The notes: generated by a model from the sequence alone, not told the origin. DNA of 35,292 nucleotides from Roseiflexus sp. (GCA_025062325.1 JANXAL010000098.1:1-35292), one strand, 5' to 3'; shown: positions 1 to 8,995, counted from the first letter of the stretch. Translations and numbers: made by a program.

Positions 1-448
1 TTGGCGGCTGCGAACGCGCGAAGCGTTGCGTCAGCAGCGTGAACAACCCATCGGCAGAGCGAACCTCCTGCATGCGATAGGGATTGGCGTCGTACACCAG
101 TATTTCCGCGCGCGTTCCGGCGCTGCGCGCCATGCGCTCCAAGTCTTCTTGGAGCAGAATGGTCGAGCAACTGGCGCACACAACAATGAGGTCGGGCTGC
201 GCCTGCGCATCGACCTGACGGAGCGTTTCAGGGAGTCGCACGGTTCCCTGCGCCAGATCACGCCCGCTGACGACGCTGGTTGTCATGCGCGGAAAATCGG
301 GGGTGCGCTCGAGCATGGTGAAGATCGGGTTCACGTAGTCATCGCCCTGCGGCGCGTGGAAGACCGCATGCACCCCGCGCATACTATTGGCGATCCGCCC
401 GACGCCGTGATGGGCAGTGCCCTGATACATCCAGAGAGCCAGTCGCAT
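1..448 (-). CDS. bchB: Light-independent protochlorophyllide reductase subunit B (partial)
   Basis: Only the first 149 codons are in the window; the gene runs off the left edge. BchB pairs with BchN to form the catalytic component of dark-operative protochlorophyllide oxidoreductase, which reduces ring D of protochlorophyllide using electrons from BchL. The N-terminus reads [19 protein letters not shown] and continues with the family signature [16 protein letters not shown] and [17 protein letters not shown]. Asp36 in that signature is the residue known in this family to complete the BchN [4Fe-4S] cluster. The ATG at 448 is preceded by AGGAAA. It lies 389 bp downstream of bchN on the same strand. 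Assignment is firm; length and C-terminal half cannot be judged. Confidence 0.93.
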   Translation of the reverse strand, partial: MRLALWMYQGTAHHGVGRIANSMRGVHAVFHAPQGDDYVNPIFTMLERTPDFPRMTTSVVSGRDLAQGTVRLPETLRQVDAQAQPDLIVVCASCSTILLQEDLERMARSAGTRAEILVYDANPYRMQEVRSADGLFTLLTQRFARSQPP

Positions 449-837
449 AGCGGTTTCCTGATTAGGGGTTAGGGGTTAGATCGCTTGATTCGACCTGTAA
501 CCCATTCCACCTTTCACCTGCAACCTCACCACCTTCCACCCTTAACCTTCCCACCTTTCACCTTCCACCCTCCACCTTTCACCTGCAACCCCACCACCTT
601 CCACCTTGTCACGCGCCACCTTCCCCGAAGACCTTTGAGGTCGGGCGTCCCTGGCAGGGGCGCGACCCGTTCCGCCAGCGACGTTCAACGGCAGTACGTT
701 CCCCAAAGACCCCCAAGGTCAACCGGCGTCCTGAGAGTGAGCAGGAACCACGTCGCCAGTGATGTTCAATGGCAGAGATGCATCTCCGGCAAAGACCTCA
801 GGGGTCGGATACATTCTCACCCTTAACCTTCCCATTC
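449..837. other. bchN-bchB intergenic region: polypyrimidine tract and three GACC-N5-GGTC palindromes
   Basis: No gene is supported in these 389 bp. From about 500 to 620 the plus strand is an irregular polypyrimidine tract built from CCACCTTTCACCTGCAACC-like pieces. Three semipalindromes of the form GACC-N5-GGTC follow at 630-642, 708-720 and 794-806, each preceded by AA or AAA. Between them are variants of the phrase GACGTTCAACGGCA (about 680 and 760). The same palindrome and phrase recur in other intergenic gaps of this window. The gap separates two genes whose products form one complex. Confidence 0.6.
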
Positions 838-2085
838 TCACTGTCCTGGCATCATCCCCGCCACCCACAGCGGGTCGTCCATGAGCGGGTCGAGTTGCGC
901 ATGGCGTTGGAGCGGTCGGGTGAACATGCCCGCGAGCGTTGCGGCGCCGCTCCAGCCGTGGATCGGCATGAAACTGAACTCGGTGCTCCATTTTGCTACC
1001 ACGCCATGCCCCACGAGCGGGTTGGTCGTCGCCAGATTGCTGATCACCAGGTCGGGGCGCAACTCTTTGATATCGCGTAGTTGCCGGTTGAAGTTAGGTT
1101 GCTCAACGATGCGCACCCCTTCGAGCGCCGCCAGTTCGCGTGCGTGGAACTTGCGATTGATATATGGACTGCTGCACTCCAGAATGGTGCATCCCGCGTT
1201 CTTGAGGAAACGCGCCAGCGGCAGCTCCATCAGGTTGTCCGCTGTGAAGAACACCTTCTTGCCGCGCAGAATCTTAAGATGCGGTTCCAGGCGCTCCCAT
1301 GCCTGCCGCTCGCGTTCACGCAGATCGACCGGCTTTCCCATCGCGGCGGCCACATCTTCCCAGAATGCCCGCGTTCCGTCGGGACCGAAGGGGAAGAGCG
1401 AGGTGACTACTGTTGCACCGCGTTCGCGCGCCAGGCGACCGGCGACCTTCGCCAGGTAGGGTTGCAGCGGCGCAACCACCGTGCCCGGACCAATCGGCGG
1501 CAGGTCGCGGAAATGGCTTTCAGGAAGGAACCCGGCGACCGGAATGCCGAGACGCGCCGCTTCGGTGCGGAAATCATCGGCGATAGCATCATTGACCGAA
1601 CCAAGGAACACGACCCGCCGATCATCGGGAGGAGCGACCGGGCAGAAGGGAAGCAACGCCTGCAGCACTGAGTCCTCCGCCTGGCTGAAGGTATAGTCGA
1701 GACCGCTGGCAGGCACGAAGAGCACCGGCAGATCGGGGCGACTGACCGCGCGCGCCAGACCGTCGAATTCGACCTTCATTACCTCCGGCGTACAGGAGGA
1801 GAGCAGGAAAATGACTGACGGATGGTGATCGGCGACGATCTCGTCGATAATGGCGTTCAACTCGGGTTGCTGCTTCGACAGATCCGCCTCTTCAATCAGC
1901 GCGACGCCAAAGCGCGGGCGGGCGAACACCATCACGCCGAGCACATTCTGGAGCAGATGCGCGCAGGTATGCGTGCCAAGCACCAGAAAGAAACTGTCCT
2001 TAATCTTCTGGTACAGCCAGCCCACACACGTCAGCCCGCAGAAACTGTGGTAGGCGCCATCTTCCCGGATCACTGTCGCTGGCAT
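838..2085 (-). CDS. bchN: Light-independent protochlorophyllide reductase subunit N
   Basis: This 415-residue protein is the N subunit of dark-operative protochlorophyllide oxidoreductase, a nitrogenase MoFe-like heterotetramer with BchB that makes chlorophyllide in bacteriochlorophyll synthesis. The sequence shows the three cluster cysteines in their family contexts: [14 protein letters not shown] (Cys16), [11 protein letters not shown] (Cys41) and [11 protein letters not shown] (Cys98). The later stretches [17 protein letters not shown] and [15 protein letters not shown] are also characteristic. Length matches the family (about 410-430). The ATG at 2085 is preceded by AGGTG five bases upstream. 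The gene lies downstream of a methyltransferase and upstream of bchB on the same strand, so it is probably co-transcribed with them, though gaps of 335 and 389 bp leave room for separate promoters. Confidence 0.95.
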   Translation of the reverse strand: MPATVIREDGAYHSFCGLTCVGWLYQKIKDSFFLVLGTHTCAHLLQNVLGVMVFARPRFGVALIEEADLSKQQPELNAIIDEIVADHHPSVIFLLSSCTPEVMKVEFDGLARAVSRPDLPVLFVPASGLDYTFSQAEDSVLQALLPFCPVAPPDDRRVVFLGSVNDAIADDFRTEAARLGIPVAGFLPESHFRDLPPIGPGTVVAPLQPYLAKVAGRLARERGATVVTSLFPFGPDGTRAFWEDVAAAMGKPVDLRERERQAWERLEPHLKILRGKKVFFTADNLMELPLARFLKNAGCTILECSSPYINRKFHARELAALEGVRIVEQPNFNRQLRDIKELRPDLVISNLATTNPLVGHGVVAKWSTEFSFMPIHGWSGAATLAGMFTRPLQRHAQLDPLMDDPLWVAGMMPGQ

Positions 2086-2420
2086 GGCATCACCTATTTA
2101 GGGATTAGCTAAGGGCTAGGGGCTATGAGAACCAAGAACCGCCTTGCCTTACCCCTTACTCTGCCTCTTCCCTCTCTCGCCGTGCTTACCCTTCCCATCT
2201 CTCCGCCTGCAACCCTGGACATTACGGTGCAACGCCCCTCCGACCCACTGCCCGTAATGTTCAACTTGCCAACCTCCTAACCTTCACAACCGCCACCTGC
2301 AACCTTCCCGCCTGCCTCCAAGACCCTTGAGGTCGAGACACATTCAATCAGGGTGCGGGGACTGTCCCCTCCGTGACGCGCCATCACCAAGACCCGCAGC
2401 AGAGACCCAAAGAGATATAT
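2086..2420. other. Intergenic region with polypyrimidine sequence and one GACC-N5-GGTC palindrome
   Basis: No coding region is supported here. The plus strand is rich in C and T from about 2140 to 2330, with CCTTCCC, CACCTGCAACC and CTCTTCCC phrases like those between bchN and bchB. A GACC-N5-GGTC semipalindrome is at 2332-2344, and an AATGTTCAACTTGCC phrase near 2255 resembles the companion motif seen elsewhere. GGGGACTGTCCCC at about 2357-2369 is a short perfect palindrome. I see no clear promoter. Confidence 0.5.
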
Positions 2421-3221
2421 TCAACGAGTAATCTCAACGCCTCGTCGCGCCGCTTGAAGAATGAAGCGCTGCTCAACCATTTCCGGTTGGTTCAGGTCGT
2501 CGTAGACGCTCGCCGCCCAGGCGCGCAACCGCTCGAGCGCTGCATTCAGGATGGCGTCGTCGAGCACCCAGGTTTCGGCGTCTGAGCGCGATGCCATCTC
2601 CTCCAGCACCTGCGCCGGGCTGATCGGCGCCACCCAGGATGCCGCCACCATCTCCGGCGCCACCGTCGCGCCGAGTTTTGCCAGCGCCTGCCCAATCGCC
2701 GCACCCGCACCCGGCGGACGCGAGCCGGGCAACAGCTCCATCACCGTTTCTCGCAACTTGCTGCGCAGGCGACCGACGCAACTCTGCGGATCGCGCCAGT
2801 CGCGCCCCTGAACGAAGATCCCGCCAGGGCGGAGAACCCGCAGCGCTTCGGCGAGTGCGCTGCGCCAGTCGCGCGCCAGATGGAGCACGTGCACTGCCAG
2901 CGTTGCGTCGAACACCCCATCGGCGAACGGCAGATGCTCGATATCGCCCTGCAGCAGCCAGAGCGCCTCACCGCCGTCCTTCGCACGCGCCACGCGCAGC
3001 ATCGCTGCAGAAATATCGATCCCGACGACCCGACAGCCAGCCAGGGCAACGGGCAGAGCGATGCGGCCAGTGCCGATGCCAAGTTCCAGGACGAGTGCAT
3101 CGTTCCCCGCAAGCGCCGCAATCGCCCTACCAATCTGCTCCGCGACTTCAGGCGGATGACCGCGCACCTGGTCATACACGCCAGCAATGGCATCGAAACG
3201 GATGGGAAGCACGCCGGTCAC
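2421..3221 (-). CDS. Class I SAM-dependent methyltransferase (UbiE/Methyltransf_11 type)
   Basis: The 266-residue protein has the class I methyltransferase Rossmann fold: motif I LVLELGIGTGRIALPVA binds S-adenosylmethionine, followed by VVGIDISAAMLRVAR (motif II), LLQGDIEHLPFADGVFD (motif III) and ALRVLRPGG (post-motif region). The substrate cannot be read from sequence. It lacks the N-terminal signature of Mg-protoporphyrin O-methyltransferase (BchM), so it should not be called bchM. Its stop-to-start coupling with the PucC-like gene and position before bchN suggest a role linked to pigments or quinones, which is inference. A GTG at 3227 opens the frame six bases from the transporter stop, but GAGG at 3229-3232 sits seven bases before the GTG at 3221, so I prefer 3221. 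Confidence 0.8.
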   Translation of the reverse strand: MTGVLPIRFDAIAGVYDQVRGHPPEVAEQIGRAIAALAGNDALVLELGIGTGRIALPVALAGCRVVGIDISAAMLRVARAKDGGEALWLLQGDIEHLPFADGVFDATLAVHVLHLARDWRSALAEALRVLRPGGIFVQGRDWRDPQSCVGRLRSKLRETVMELLPGSRPPGAGAAIGQALAKLGATVAPEMVAASWVAPISPAQVLEEMASRSDAETWVLDDAILNAALERLRAWAASVYDDLNQPEMVEQRFILQAARRGVEITR

Positions 3222-3233
3222 CCGCACACCTCA

Positions 3234-4607
3234 TCAGGCGACAGCGCCAGCCTCCATTGCGCGTGTAATGTCGGTGCGAGTCAGACCGCGGAAGGCTTCG
3301 ACGCTGACACCCGACAGCAGCGCAATGCCGATGACCATGAGCACCGCTTCGAGACCGAAGATCACGCCATAGCCAAGCGTCTGGCTAAGCGTCTGCGCCT
3401 CGATCAACACCGTGTGGAGCGCGCCTGCCAGGATATTCGCCGCGGCGGTGCCGAACGCCTGCGCCATGCCCCATATGCCCATATACAGTCCTGTAGCGCC
3501 TTCGACGGTCATATCCATCATCAGCGAGAGCGCGCCGACGTTGAACAGACCAGTGCTGACGCCCATCAGCATAATCGCCGGGTTAAGCAGCGCGCGCTGC
3601 TCACTGAGCGCACAGACTGCCAGCAACCCGAGACCGAATGCCGTGCCAATGCCGCCGATCAGGGCAATCAGTTTCTTACTGATCGGAAAGATCGCGCTGA
3701 GCAGGCCCATAATCAGCATGCCGCCAAGCACGGCGCCACCCCACATCTGCGTGAATGTCGTCGTCTCCTTCAGGGTCATTCGGAAGACCTCAGCGCCAAA
3801 GACTTCCAGGATCGAGTCCTGCAGGAAGACGCCGACAATCGAGAGGAAGACAAACCCGAAGAACGCGCGCACTTGCGGATTCTCACGCAGCAAGCCGAAC
3901 GCTGCACGCAGCGGGTTGCCAGAAGGCGCAGCAGCGCGCGCCCGCTCGAGGGCAATCGCCGCTTCCTCGCGGCTCAGGCGCTTTTCAATGCCCAACACAC
4001 CAAGGAGGGCAGAGCCGACCACCACCAGCGGCGTCAGGTTATAGAGCGCCTGCATCAACTCAGGCGTATACGTGGGCATGCGCGCCTTGATCACCGTCGC
4101 AGCGATGATCGTGCTCAGGATCGTAAACGTCCAGACCACCGCAATCACGCCGCCGCGCGTCTTGGAATTGGTCACCTCCGCAATCAGCGCGTGGTGGCAG
4201 TCACCCATAGCGGCAATGCCAATGCCAAAGATGATCAGCAGCACATACCCGGCGACAATCGCCAGTATTGAACCTTCGCCCATGGCCACGGCGACCGAAG
4301 GGAGCGCCAGGAATACCAGGCTAGCGACTGTTGCGCCGAGGAGCAGGTACGGCGTGCGGCGCAGCCCAAAGATGGGACGGCTGTCGGCGATGCGCCCCCA
4401 GATCACCTGGAACGGCGACAGGAAGTGGTGTAGACCGATCATCGTCGTCACGATGACCGCCATGACCCCCAGCTCGACGATCGACACACGATTGAAGTTG
4501 CTGGTGAGCAGGGCGAACATCCAGCCCACCCCCAGTTTGGGCAGCGCCAGGCGCACCACCTTGAGCGCGCCTAGCAAGAACCGACCGATTGCGCGAAGCA
4601 GCTTCAT
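3234..4607 (-). CDS. PucC/LhaA-family transporter (bacteriochlorophyll delivery, MFS superfamily)
   Basis: The 457-residue protein is a polytopic membrane protein with about twelve hydrophobic segments. It fits the PucC family (BCD transporters: PucC, LhaA, Bch2-like), which helps assemble light-harvesting complexes, probably by handling bacteriochlorophyll. Family-like stretches are FNRVSIVELGVMAVIVTTMI, HHFLSPFQVIWGRIAD, FGLRRTPYLLLGA and GLYMGIWGMAQAFGTA. The ATG at 4607 follows GGGAGG with seven bases spacing. It heads the minus-strand run with the methyltransferase (coupled), bchN and bchB, and has a long AT-rich leader. Which PucC-type paralogue it is cannot be decided here. Some members of this family act on other tetrapyrrole-linked steps, so the exact substrate is inferred. 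Confidence 0.88.
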   Translation of the reverse strand: MKLLRAIGRFLLGALKVVRLALPKLGVGWMFALLTSNFNRVSIVELGVMAVIVTTMIGLHHFLSPFQVIWGRIADSRPIFGLRRTPYLLLGATVASLVFLALPSVAVAMGEGSILAIVAGYVLLIIFGIGIAAMGDCHHALIAEVTNSKTRGGVIAVVWTFTILSTIIAATVIKARMPTYTPELMQALYNLTPLVVVGSALLGVLGIEKRLSREEAAIALERARAAAPSGNPLRAAFGLLRENPQVRAFFGFVFLSIVGVFLQDSILEVFGAEVFRMTLKETTTFTQMWGGAVLGGMLIMGLLSAIFPISKKLIALIGGIGTAFGLGLLAVCALSEQRALLNPAIMLMGVSTGLFNVGALSLMMDMTVEGATGLYMGIWGMAQAFGTAAANILAGALHTVLIEAQTLSQTLGYGVIFGLEAVLMVIGIALLSGVSVEAFRGLTRTDITRAMEAGAVA

Positions 4608-4724
4608 ACGTCGCCTCCCTCACAACGTTCTTGAATGTTCGCGTTTCCGGCAATCATCACGTGCGACGCCTTGTCGCCTCAAACATCACTGTTTGCACTG
4701 CCAGAACGGTGAACATTCCACAAC

Positions 4725-4844
4725 TTTGTAGTAAAATCTCTGAACTACGACTGCAAGATAAAAGAATCGAAAAGAAGCCCTAACTGCGCATGATAGACAT
4801 ACGCAGTGCGACACGGCAAAATCTGTAGTTCAGAGTTTGTAGTA
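4725..4844 (-). promoter_or_regulatory. Nested inverted repeats in the pucC leader (possible cis-acting RNA or operator)
   Basis: An 11-bp perfect inverted repeat, CTCTGAACTAC at 4738-4748 and GTAGTTCAGAG at 4825-4835, encloses a second, compact hairpin. That inner stem has arms at 4783-4792 and 4798-4807 (ten pairs including one G-T) and a five-base loop. The direct repeat TTTGTAGTA flanks the outer arms at 4725-4733 and 4836-4844. The right outer arm falls just after the predicted transcription start, so the whole set would lie in the 5' leader and could fold as a two-level RNA stem. It could instead be a pair of protein sites. I do not recognise a known riboswitch. Confidence 0.45.
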
Positions 4845-4846
4845 TT

Positions 4847-4874
4847 ACTATAGCATACGTGTTTCTAGTTTCAA
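4847..4874 (-). promoter_or_regulatory. Sigma-70-type promoter for the pucC-bchN cluster
   Basis: On the minus strand TTGAAA (4874-4869) is followed after 16 bases by TATAGT (4852-4847), with TGC directly before the -10 box (extended -10). The predicted start is near 4840, giving a leader of about 230 bases before the ATG at 4607. The box quality and the AT-rich setting make this the best promoter candidate for the cluster. Confidence 0.6.
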
Positions 4875-5222
4875 CATTATCTTTACTACACATTGCTTAC
4901 ATGTTCTCTGCGCAATTGCTTGAAACGAACTGAAGAAATTGCACTATTCTGCAAAATATGTTCAAAAACTGTGCAGATAGAAGAGAGAAAAAGCGAGAGG
5001 CAAGAGGCGAGAGGCAAGAGGAGTTAACGGCAGGAACGCCCTTGACCTTTGAGGTCTGCGCCGGGGATCAGGTTCCGCCGTTGAACGTCACGGTCGGAAC
5101 GGTTCACGCCTACGCTAGGGACGCCGCTCGACCTCAAAGGTCTTGGCGGAAAGTGGCATGTTCCTGCAGAGACATTGCAAAGCAACGTCTCGGCGGGGAC
5201 AGGTTGAGGGGGGATGTAGACC

Positions 5223-6245
5223 CTACGCTGACGACACCGCCTTTGGCGTGCGCAGCGAGGCGCCGATTTCGTGGAGATACCCCAGAATCTCGCGGTACGA
5301 CTGGATCATCGACGTTTCGTGGTACGAAATGCCGCGCTTCGCGCAGAACTCCTTGACAACCTTGCTGGCTTCGCGCAGGCGGTGCATCGGCAGCGACGGA
5401 AACAGGTGATGCTCGATCTGATAATTCAGCCCGCCGTACCAGAAGTCGGTGATCGGGTGACCGCTGACATTGCGCGCCGTGAGCACCTGGAGGCGCAAGA
5501 AGTCGATCGGTGTATTGTCATCGACAATCAGCATCCCCTTGTGATTGGGCGCGAAGACCGACCCAAGGTACGCGCCGAAAAACGCCTGACTGATCAGAAT
5601 GAATCCGATCCCCGCCCACGGTCCCAGCGCGATGATCGGTAGCGCGAGGTACCAGACCAGGTTGAGCGCCATCATTGCAATTTCGATGCCTCGTCGCCGC
5701 GAATCGGGACCCAACACAAAGCGATAGCTGACCTCACGCAGCGCGTACCCCTGCAACGTGAGCAGCGGAAAGAACAGAAACGCCTGATACTTCACCATCC
5801 AGCGCCAGATGCCGCGGCACGACTCCGCCTGCGCTGGCGTGAACGCCACCACCGGCACGTCCAGATCGGGATCTAGCCCGTCACGGTTTGGATGCGCATG
5901 GTGCGCATTGTGCTTGCCGGTCCACCATTCGGCGCTCAATCCTAAGAGCAGATTGCCCAGGAAGATGCCAATGGCATCGTTCCATGCGACCTTGTGAAAG
6001 ATCTGCCGATGGCAGGCGCTGTGCGACGTAAACCCGATCTGCGCCAGGACGAATCCCATAAAAACGGCGTTCAACGCCTGAATCCAGAGATTATCGACCA
6101 GAAACAGAATAACGATGCTGGCGACGAGCATGCCGACCTTGAGTGCAATGACTCCGATGAAAAACCAGGGGTGTTTGTCGAGCAGACCGCGTTCCTTGAT
6201 GAGTTTCTTGAGTGCGATGTACTCTGCGTTGCTGACTGAAGACAC
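5223..6245 (-). CDS. Membrane fatty acid desaturase (front-end/delta-6-like, without cytochrome b5 domain)
   Basis: The 340-residue protein belongs to the membrane di-iron fatty acid desaturases, which introduce a double bond into acyl chains using oxygen. All three histidine boxes are present: HSACH (75-79), HNAHH (112-116) and QIEHH near residue 275 within LNYQIEHHLFPSLP. Gln as first residue of the third box is typical of front-end (delta-5/delta-6) desaturases. Four or more hydrophobic segments surround the boxes. No fused cytochrome b5 domain is present. The open frame extends to a GTG at 6272, but AGGA with eight bases spacing precedes the GTG at 6245, which I chose. It stands alone between the photosynthesis cluster and a degraded region; substrate and regiospecificity are not readable. 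Confidence 0.88.
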   Translation of the reverse strand: MSSVSNAEYIALKKLIKERGLLDKHPWFFIGVIALKVGMLVASIVILFLVDNLWIQALNAVFMGFVLAQIGFTSHSACHRQIFHKVAWNDAIGIFLGNLLLGLSAEWWTGKHNAHHAHPNRDGLDPDLDVPVVAFTPAQAESCRGIWRWMVKYQAFLFFPLLTLQGYALREVSYRFVLGPDSRRRGIEIAMMALNLVWYLALPIIALGPWAGIGFILISQAFFGAYLGSVFAPNHKGMLIVDDNTPIDFLRLQVLTARNVSGHPITDFWYGGLNYQIEHHLFPSLPMHRLREASKVVKEFCAKRGISYHETSMIQSYREILGYLHEIGASLRTPKAVSSA

Positions 6246-6337
6246 GATGTCGATCCTCGTAGAACTTCGCACACTGACGTGACGCTTCCCGCTGAAACGT
6301 CCATTGCCGCCAGCGAGCCTGTTTGCTTGTTCTTTCC

Positions 6338-6367
6338 ACTATAGCGCACGTCTGAGGACGAACTCAA
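6338..6367 (-). promoter_or_regulatory. Promoter of the desaturase gene
   Basis: On the minus strand TTGAGT (6367-6362) and TATAGT (6343-6338) are 18 bases apart. The predicted start lies about 85 bases before the GTG at 6245. Confidence 0.45.
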
Positions 6368-6715
6368 GTGATCTGAACACATGTGATTGTGATGAACAGA
6401 ACTTTCACCGGAATGTGCCAGAGAGGGAGGAGCGGAGGACGGCGCGCCTTCCCGATGGGGCGGTTTCTTTGAGGTCCAGGAGGGCGCTCATCACGTGATC
6501 CATCTGTGCTCATTGCTCGCTAGCAGGATAGTCGAAGTATGCCACGAGCTACAACTGTGGTTTAGGGACGCTCCAGCAGATTGTGAATTGACAGCATCCT
6601 CGCCTGCGCGCTGCCTTGCTGGTACAGCTTCCTTCTGGGAACATAGGTTTCGAGAGAGATGGCTTCTCAAAAACCCGGATCAAGGCGAGTTAGGCGCAAG
6701 TAATAGACTTCAGCC
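6368..6715. other. Non-coding gap before the frameshifted gene
   Basis: I see no supported gene, hairpin or repeat in this stretch. A short open frame on the plus strand (6495-6746) has no recognisable protein features and no ribosome binding site, so it is not called. Confidence 0.4.
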
Positions 6716-7605
6716 TTATTTTTTGACTCCTCGAAGCTCCCGATGAACTGCTATTGGCGTCACCGCAATGTCGGGATATGAGACCGACGCCAACGTTTCT
6801 TGATACGCATTGAGTATTCCTACGAAGACTTTTACTATATCGGTAGTCGTATTGGATAAATACTGTTGTATGCTGGTCTTTGCTACTACTTGCTGGAGCT
6901 TTCCCAATTTATCTTCTGGCTCTGTTATCTGACCAATCTGAACCAGCACTGTCCATCCTGTTCGCGGAAAACCGCCGTACTTAAAAATAAAATCTCTCGA
7001 GTCCCCCCTTAAGAACGAACGTTCCAGATTACCGACAAAAACTACATCATCTGAGTGTTCAAATCTCAACTGAATACTTTCGCCCATTATGGCTTCAACG
7101 AACATCCATATTTTCTGCATCTCACTGTAATCTTTCTTATGATGTGAAGAGCTTGTAGGAGCGTGTCTCCCCTGCTTTGGGTTCTGTGCATTCGAAACCC
7201 GGGGATTAGGGGGCATAAATAGCGTATTTAGCATCTGTTCATTTTCAGCCGGGCGCTTGAGCAAGCTGTAATCTAATATTGACGCACTACCTTGTGCTTC
7301 GTTCTTGGAAGCTGTTTCCTCTCTTCGCCCGCAAGTTGAACGCACAGTCCTTCTCGATTGAGCGCCTCCAGCGCAATAGTGTACGCATAGTCGTGCAGTA
7401 CTTTACTCGAGTAGATATCGGTCCTTCGATTAACCGTCGCTTCAAGTTGAATTGGCAAAAATGACGAGAGGATTGCGGCAATGCCAGCCTTTCCTTCGAG
7501 TTCCTTACTTTTTCCTTCCAGGACCCGCTCCAAAACGCCCTTTTGGAGCTGGGCGATGATCGATTGTATTCTGTCAATGTCCAGGTACACGAAATCTCGA
7601 TACAT
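6716..7605 (-). pseudogene. Frameshifted gene of a DUF6414-like protein
   Basis: Two overlapping minus-strand frames together make one protein of about 296 residues. The first begins at the ATG at 7605 (AGAGGG six bases upstream) with MYRDFVYLDIDRIQSIIAQL and stops at 7273. The second continues from about 7330 through SILDYSLLKRPAENEQ to the stop at 6716. The junction is an AGAGAGG dinucleotide run near 7326-7331, where loss of AG or gain of one base would join the frames as GEE-ETASKNE. The start (YLDxxRxxSxxAQL) and SSKVLHDYAYT remind me of DUF6414 proteins, whose role is unknown. Base composition is less GC-rich than neighbours, which suggests transfer. Programmed frameshifting or a sequencing error are alternatives. 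Confidence 0.6.
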
Positions 7606-7747
7606 TCGATACCCTCTCGTACAACATTGCCCCAACCCAGGCGCGTCGGCTGCGCATGGCATGGGCTGACCGGATTGCTCCTGTTCGGTCCAATAGCAAC
7701 ACAGTCACATATCACCTCTCCTGCCGAAGGTAGACTGCTACATCCGC

Positions 7748-8080
7748 CTATCCCTGCCTGCATCGTGACACGGATAGCCGTCTTTTGAGCGCAGCAAGGA
7801 TGAGGACTTGCCGGGTATCGGACGGCGCCCGCAGTCGGGCCATCATATACGCATCCACGTATTGCCCATTCCGAAAGGCGAAGCGAACCAGCGTCCCTTC
7901 GATGCTGAAGCCAAACTTCTGATAGAGCCGGATGGCTGGTTCGTTGTCTGTAAAGACCTCCAGTTCTAAAGGCAACTGCACGGTTCCCCAAATGACCTTC
8001 GGGCCCGCATGCACCTGTCGCAGGGCTTCGTAATCACCCGGCTCAGCGCGGCGGATAGAGATAGTTGCAGGTTCAGGCAT
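7748..8080 (-). pseudogene. GNAT acetyltransferase with internal in-frame deletion
   Basis: The 110-residue reading frame starts like a GNAT N-acetyltransferase (ISIRRAEPGDYEALRQVHAG, then KVIWGTVQLP) and ends like one (LELEVFTDNEPAIRLYQKFGFSIEGT, then FRNGQYVDAYMMARLR). The middle, which in intact relatives of about 165-175 residues carries the acetyl-CoA pyrophosphate-binding motif A (Q/RxxGxG/A), is missing. The two halves are joined in frame at QLP/LELE. The C-terminal 20 or so residues look like read-through into flanking DNA. Without motif A it cannot be a working acetyltransferase, so I call it a remnant. It lies next to the frameshifted DUF6414-like gene, in what looks like a decaying segment. 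Confidence 0.7.
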
Positions 8081-8220
8081 ATGCTCGGTTGATCACGTCC
8101 GTCGCCGAAAATGACAACAAACGAAACACGACTCGGACTTCCACAGCGTTCTGTCCAGCGTAACAAGCACGTAATTAATTGCCTGCAAGCGACGTAAAGC
8201 CAGCCGGCTGCACGCAGTGG

Positions 8221-8832
8221 CTAGCCCGCAGAGATACCGCTGCTCGCCAGGAACTGAAACAGAAAAACGACTATTAACACAAGTACAAGCACCACGACGA
8301 GGACTGTCTGAACCGGATGACGCACCTGATTGGCAGCGCGGACATTGTGCTGTTGAAGTTTTTCACGTATGTAGGCAATGCCCCCCTGCGCCTCGAAAAT
8401 GCGCCTAGGAAGCATATAGTATGCGTAATCAGAACGATACAGCAGCACCATCTCTTGATTCTCCTTCCACTTGACGAAGTCCCCCCATGGAATGCGACTG
8501 CTCCCAAATTCATTTCGCCACTCAAAACCGGTATCGGTCAAATCGACGGTAAACGGCGCCGAAAGGTCTTTCTGTTGCTCAAATACTCGTTCAAGTTGAC
8601 GCGGCAGCAGATAGAACCTGTAGAACGCCCATACGCCGAGCGCGATCGCTGGCAAGAGGAGCAATGTCCAGGGCAATCGGCCTTGCAAGGCAAATGGGAT
8701 CCCAAGCACCGTCATACAGGCGACGAGCCCGACGACAAAGTAACCGGCCCATGTCGCAAGCCGACTCTGTTGGGCATGCAGCTTGTGGGCTGCTCTGACA
8801 TCCGCCAATTGATATTGCCCGTGAAACTGCAT
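8221..8832 (-). CDS. YcxB-like membrane protein
   Basis: This 203-residue protein has two adjacent transmembrane helices near the N-terminus (about 28-50 and 53-72), then a soluble segment with PFTVDLTDTGFEWRNEFG, SSRIPWGDFVKWKENQEMVL and YRSDYAYYMLPRRIF, and a C-terminal hydrophobic helix (about 172-195). The helix pair followed by a small beta domain with the IPWxDFxKWKE and YMLPRR motifs fits the YcxB-like family; function is unknown. The ATG at 8832 was chosen as the only good start. It is a lone gene on the minus strand, bounded downstream by the GNAT remnant and upstream by a MITE-like element. Confidence 0.65.
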   Translation of the reverse strand: MQFHGQYQLADVRAAHKLHAQQSRLATWAGYFVVGLVACMTVLGIPFALQGRLPWTLLLLPAIALGVWAFYRFYLLPRQLERVFEQQKDLSAPFTVDLTDTGFEWRNEFGSSRIPWGDFVKWKENQEMVLLYRSDYAYYMLPRRIFEAQGGIAYIREKLQQHNVRAANQVRHPVQTVLVVVLVLVLIVVFLFQFLASSGISAG

Positions 8833-8995
8833 CAGACTCTTTGTGTGTGGTCAAATGATTCGACCATGGCTATGGTGCAAATGCACCCTGAAACAATGGT
8901 TGGTGAGAACATGTTGCACTATGCAAAAGTATACATGACTACGCACTCAGCGAAAAAACTTCGCTCAGGAGAAAAACGCCTCCCGCTCCCCGCCC

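Larger units (their letters stand above)
4608..5222. other. AT-rich leader of the pucC-bchN cluster plus palindromic repeats
   Basis: There is no gene in these 615 bp. The part from about 4690 to 4975 is clearly AT-rich compared with its surroundings and holds a promoter and nested inverted repeats described separately. From about 4978 to 5020 the plus strand is purine-rich (AGAGGC and GCAAGAGG phrases). At 5044-5056 and 5130-5142 there are two GACC-N5-GGTC palindromes in opposite orientation, and near 5080 a CCGTTGAACGTCACGG phrase. The last 80 bp before the desaturase stop hold nothing recognisable. Confidence 0.6.

Noticed and set aside
2421-3227. bchM (Mg-protoporphyrin O-methyltransferase) for the methyltransferase beside bchN
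   Set aside because: Only generic SAM-binding motifs are present; the BchM N-terminal signature is missing. Position alone does not justify the name.
2880-4271. A 463-codon open frame on the plus strand opposite the PucC-like and methyltransferase genes
   Set aside because: It is a shadow of GC-rich genes on the other strand. The translation is rich in Arg, His and Gln with no family features and no ribosome binding site.
6495-6746. A short plus-strand gene in the gap after the desaturase
   Set aside because: No ribosome binding site, no recognisable protein features, and it overlaps the end of the frameshifted gene on the other strand.
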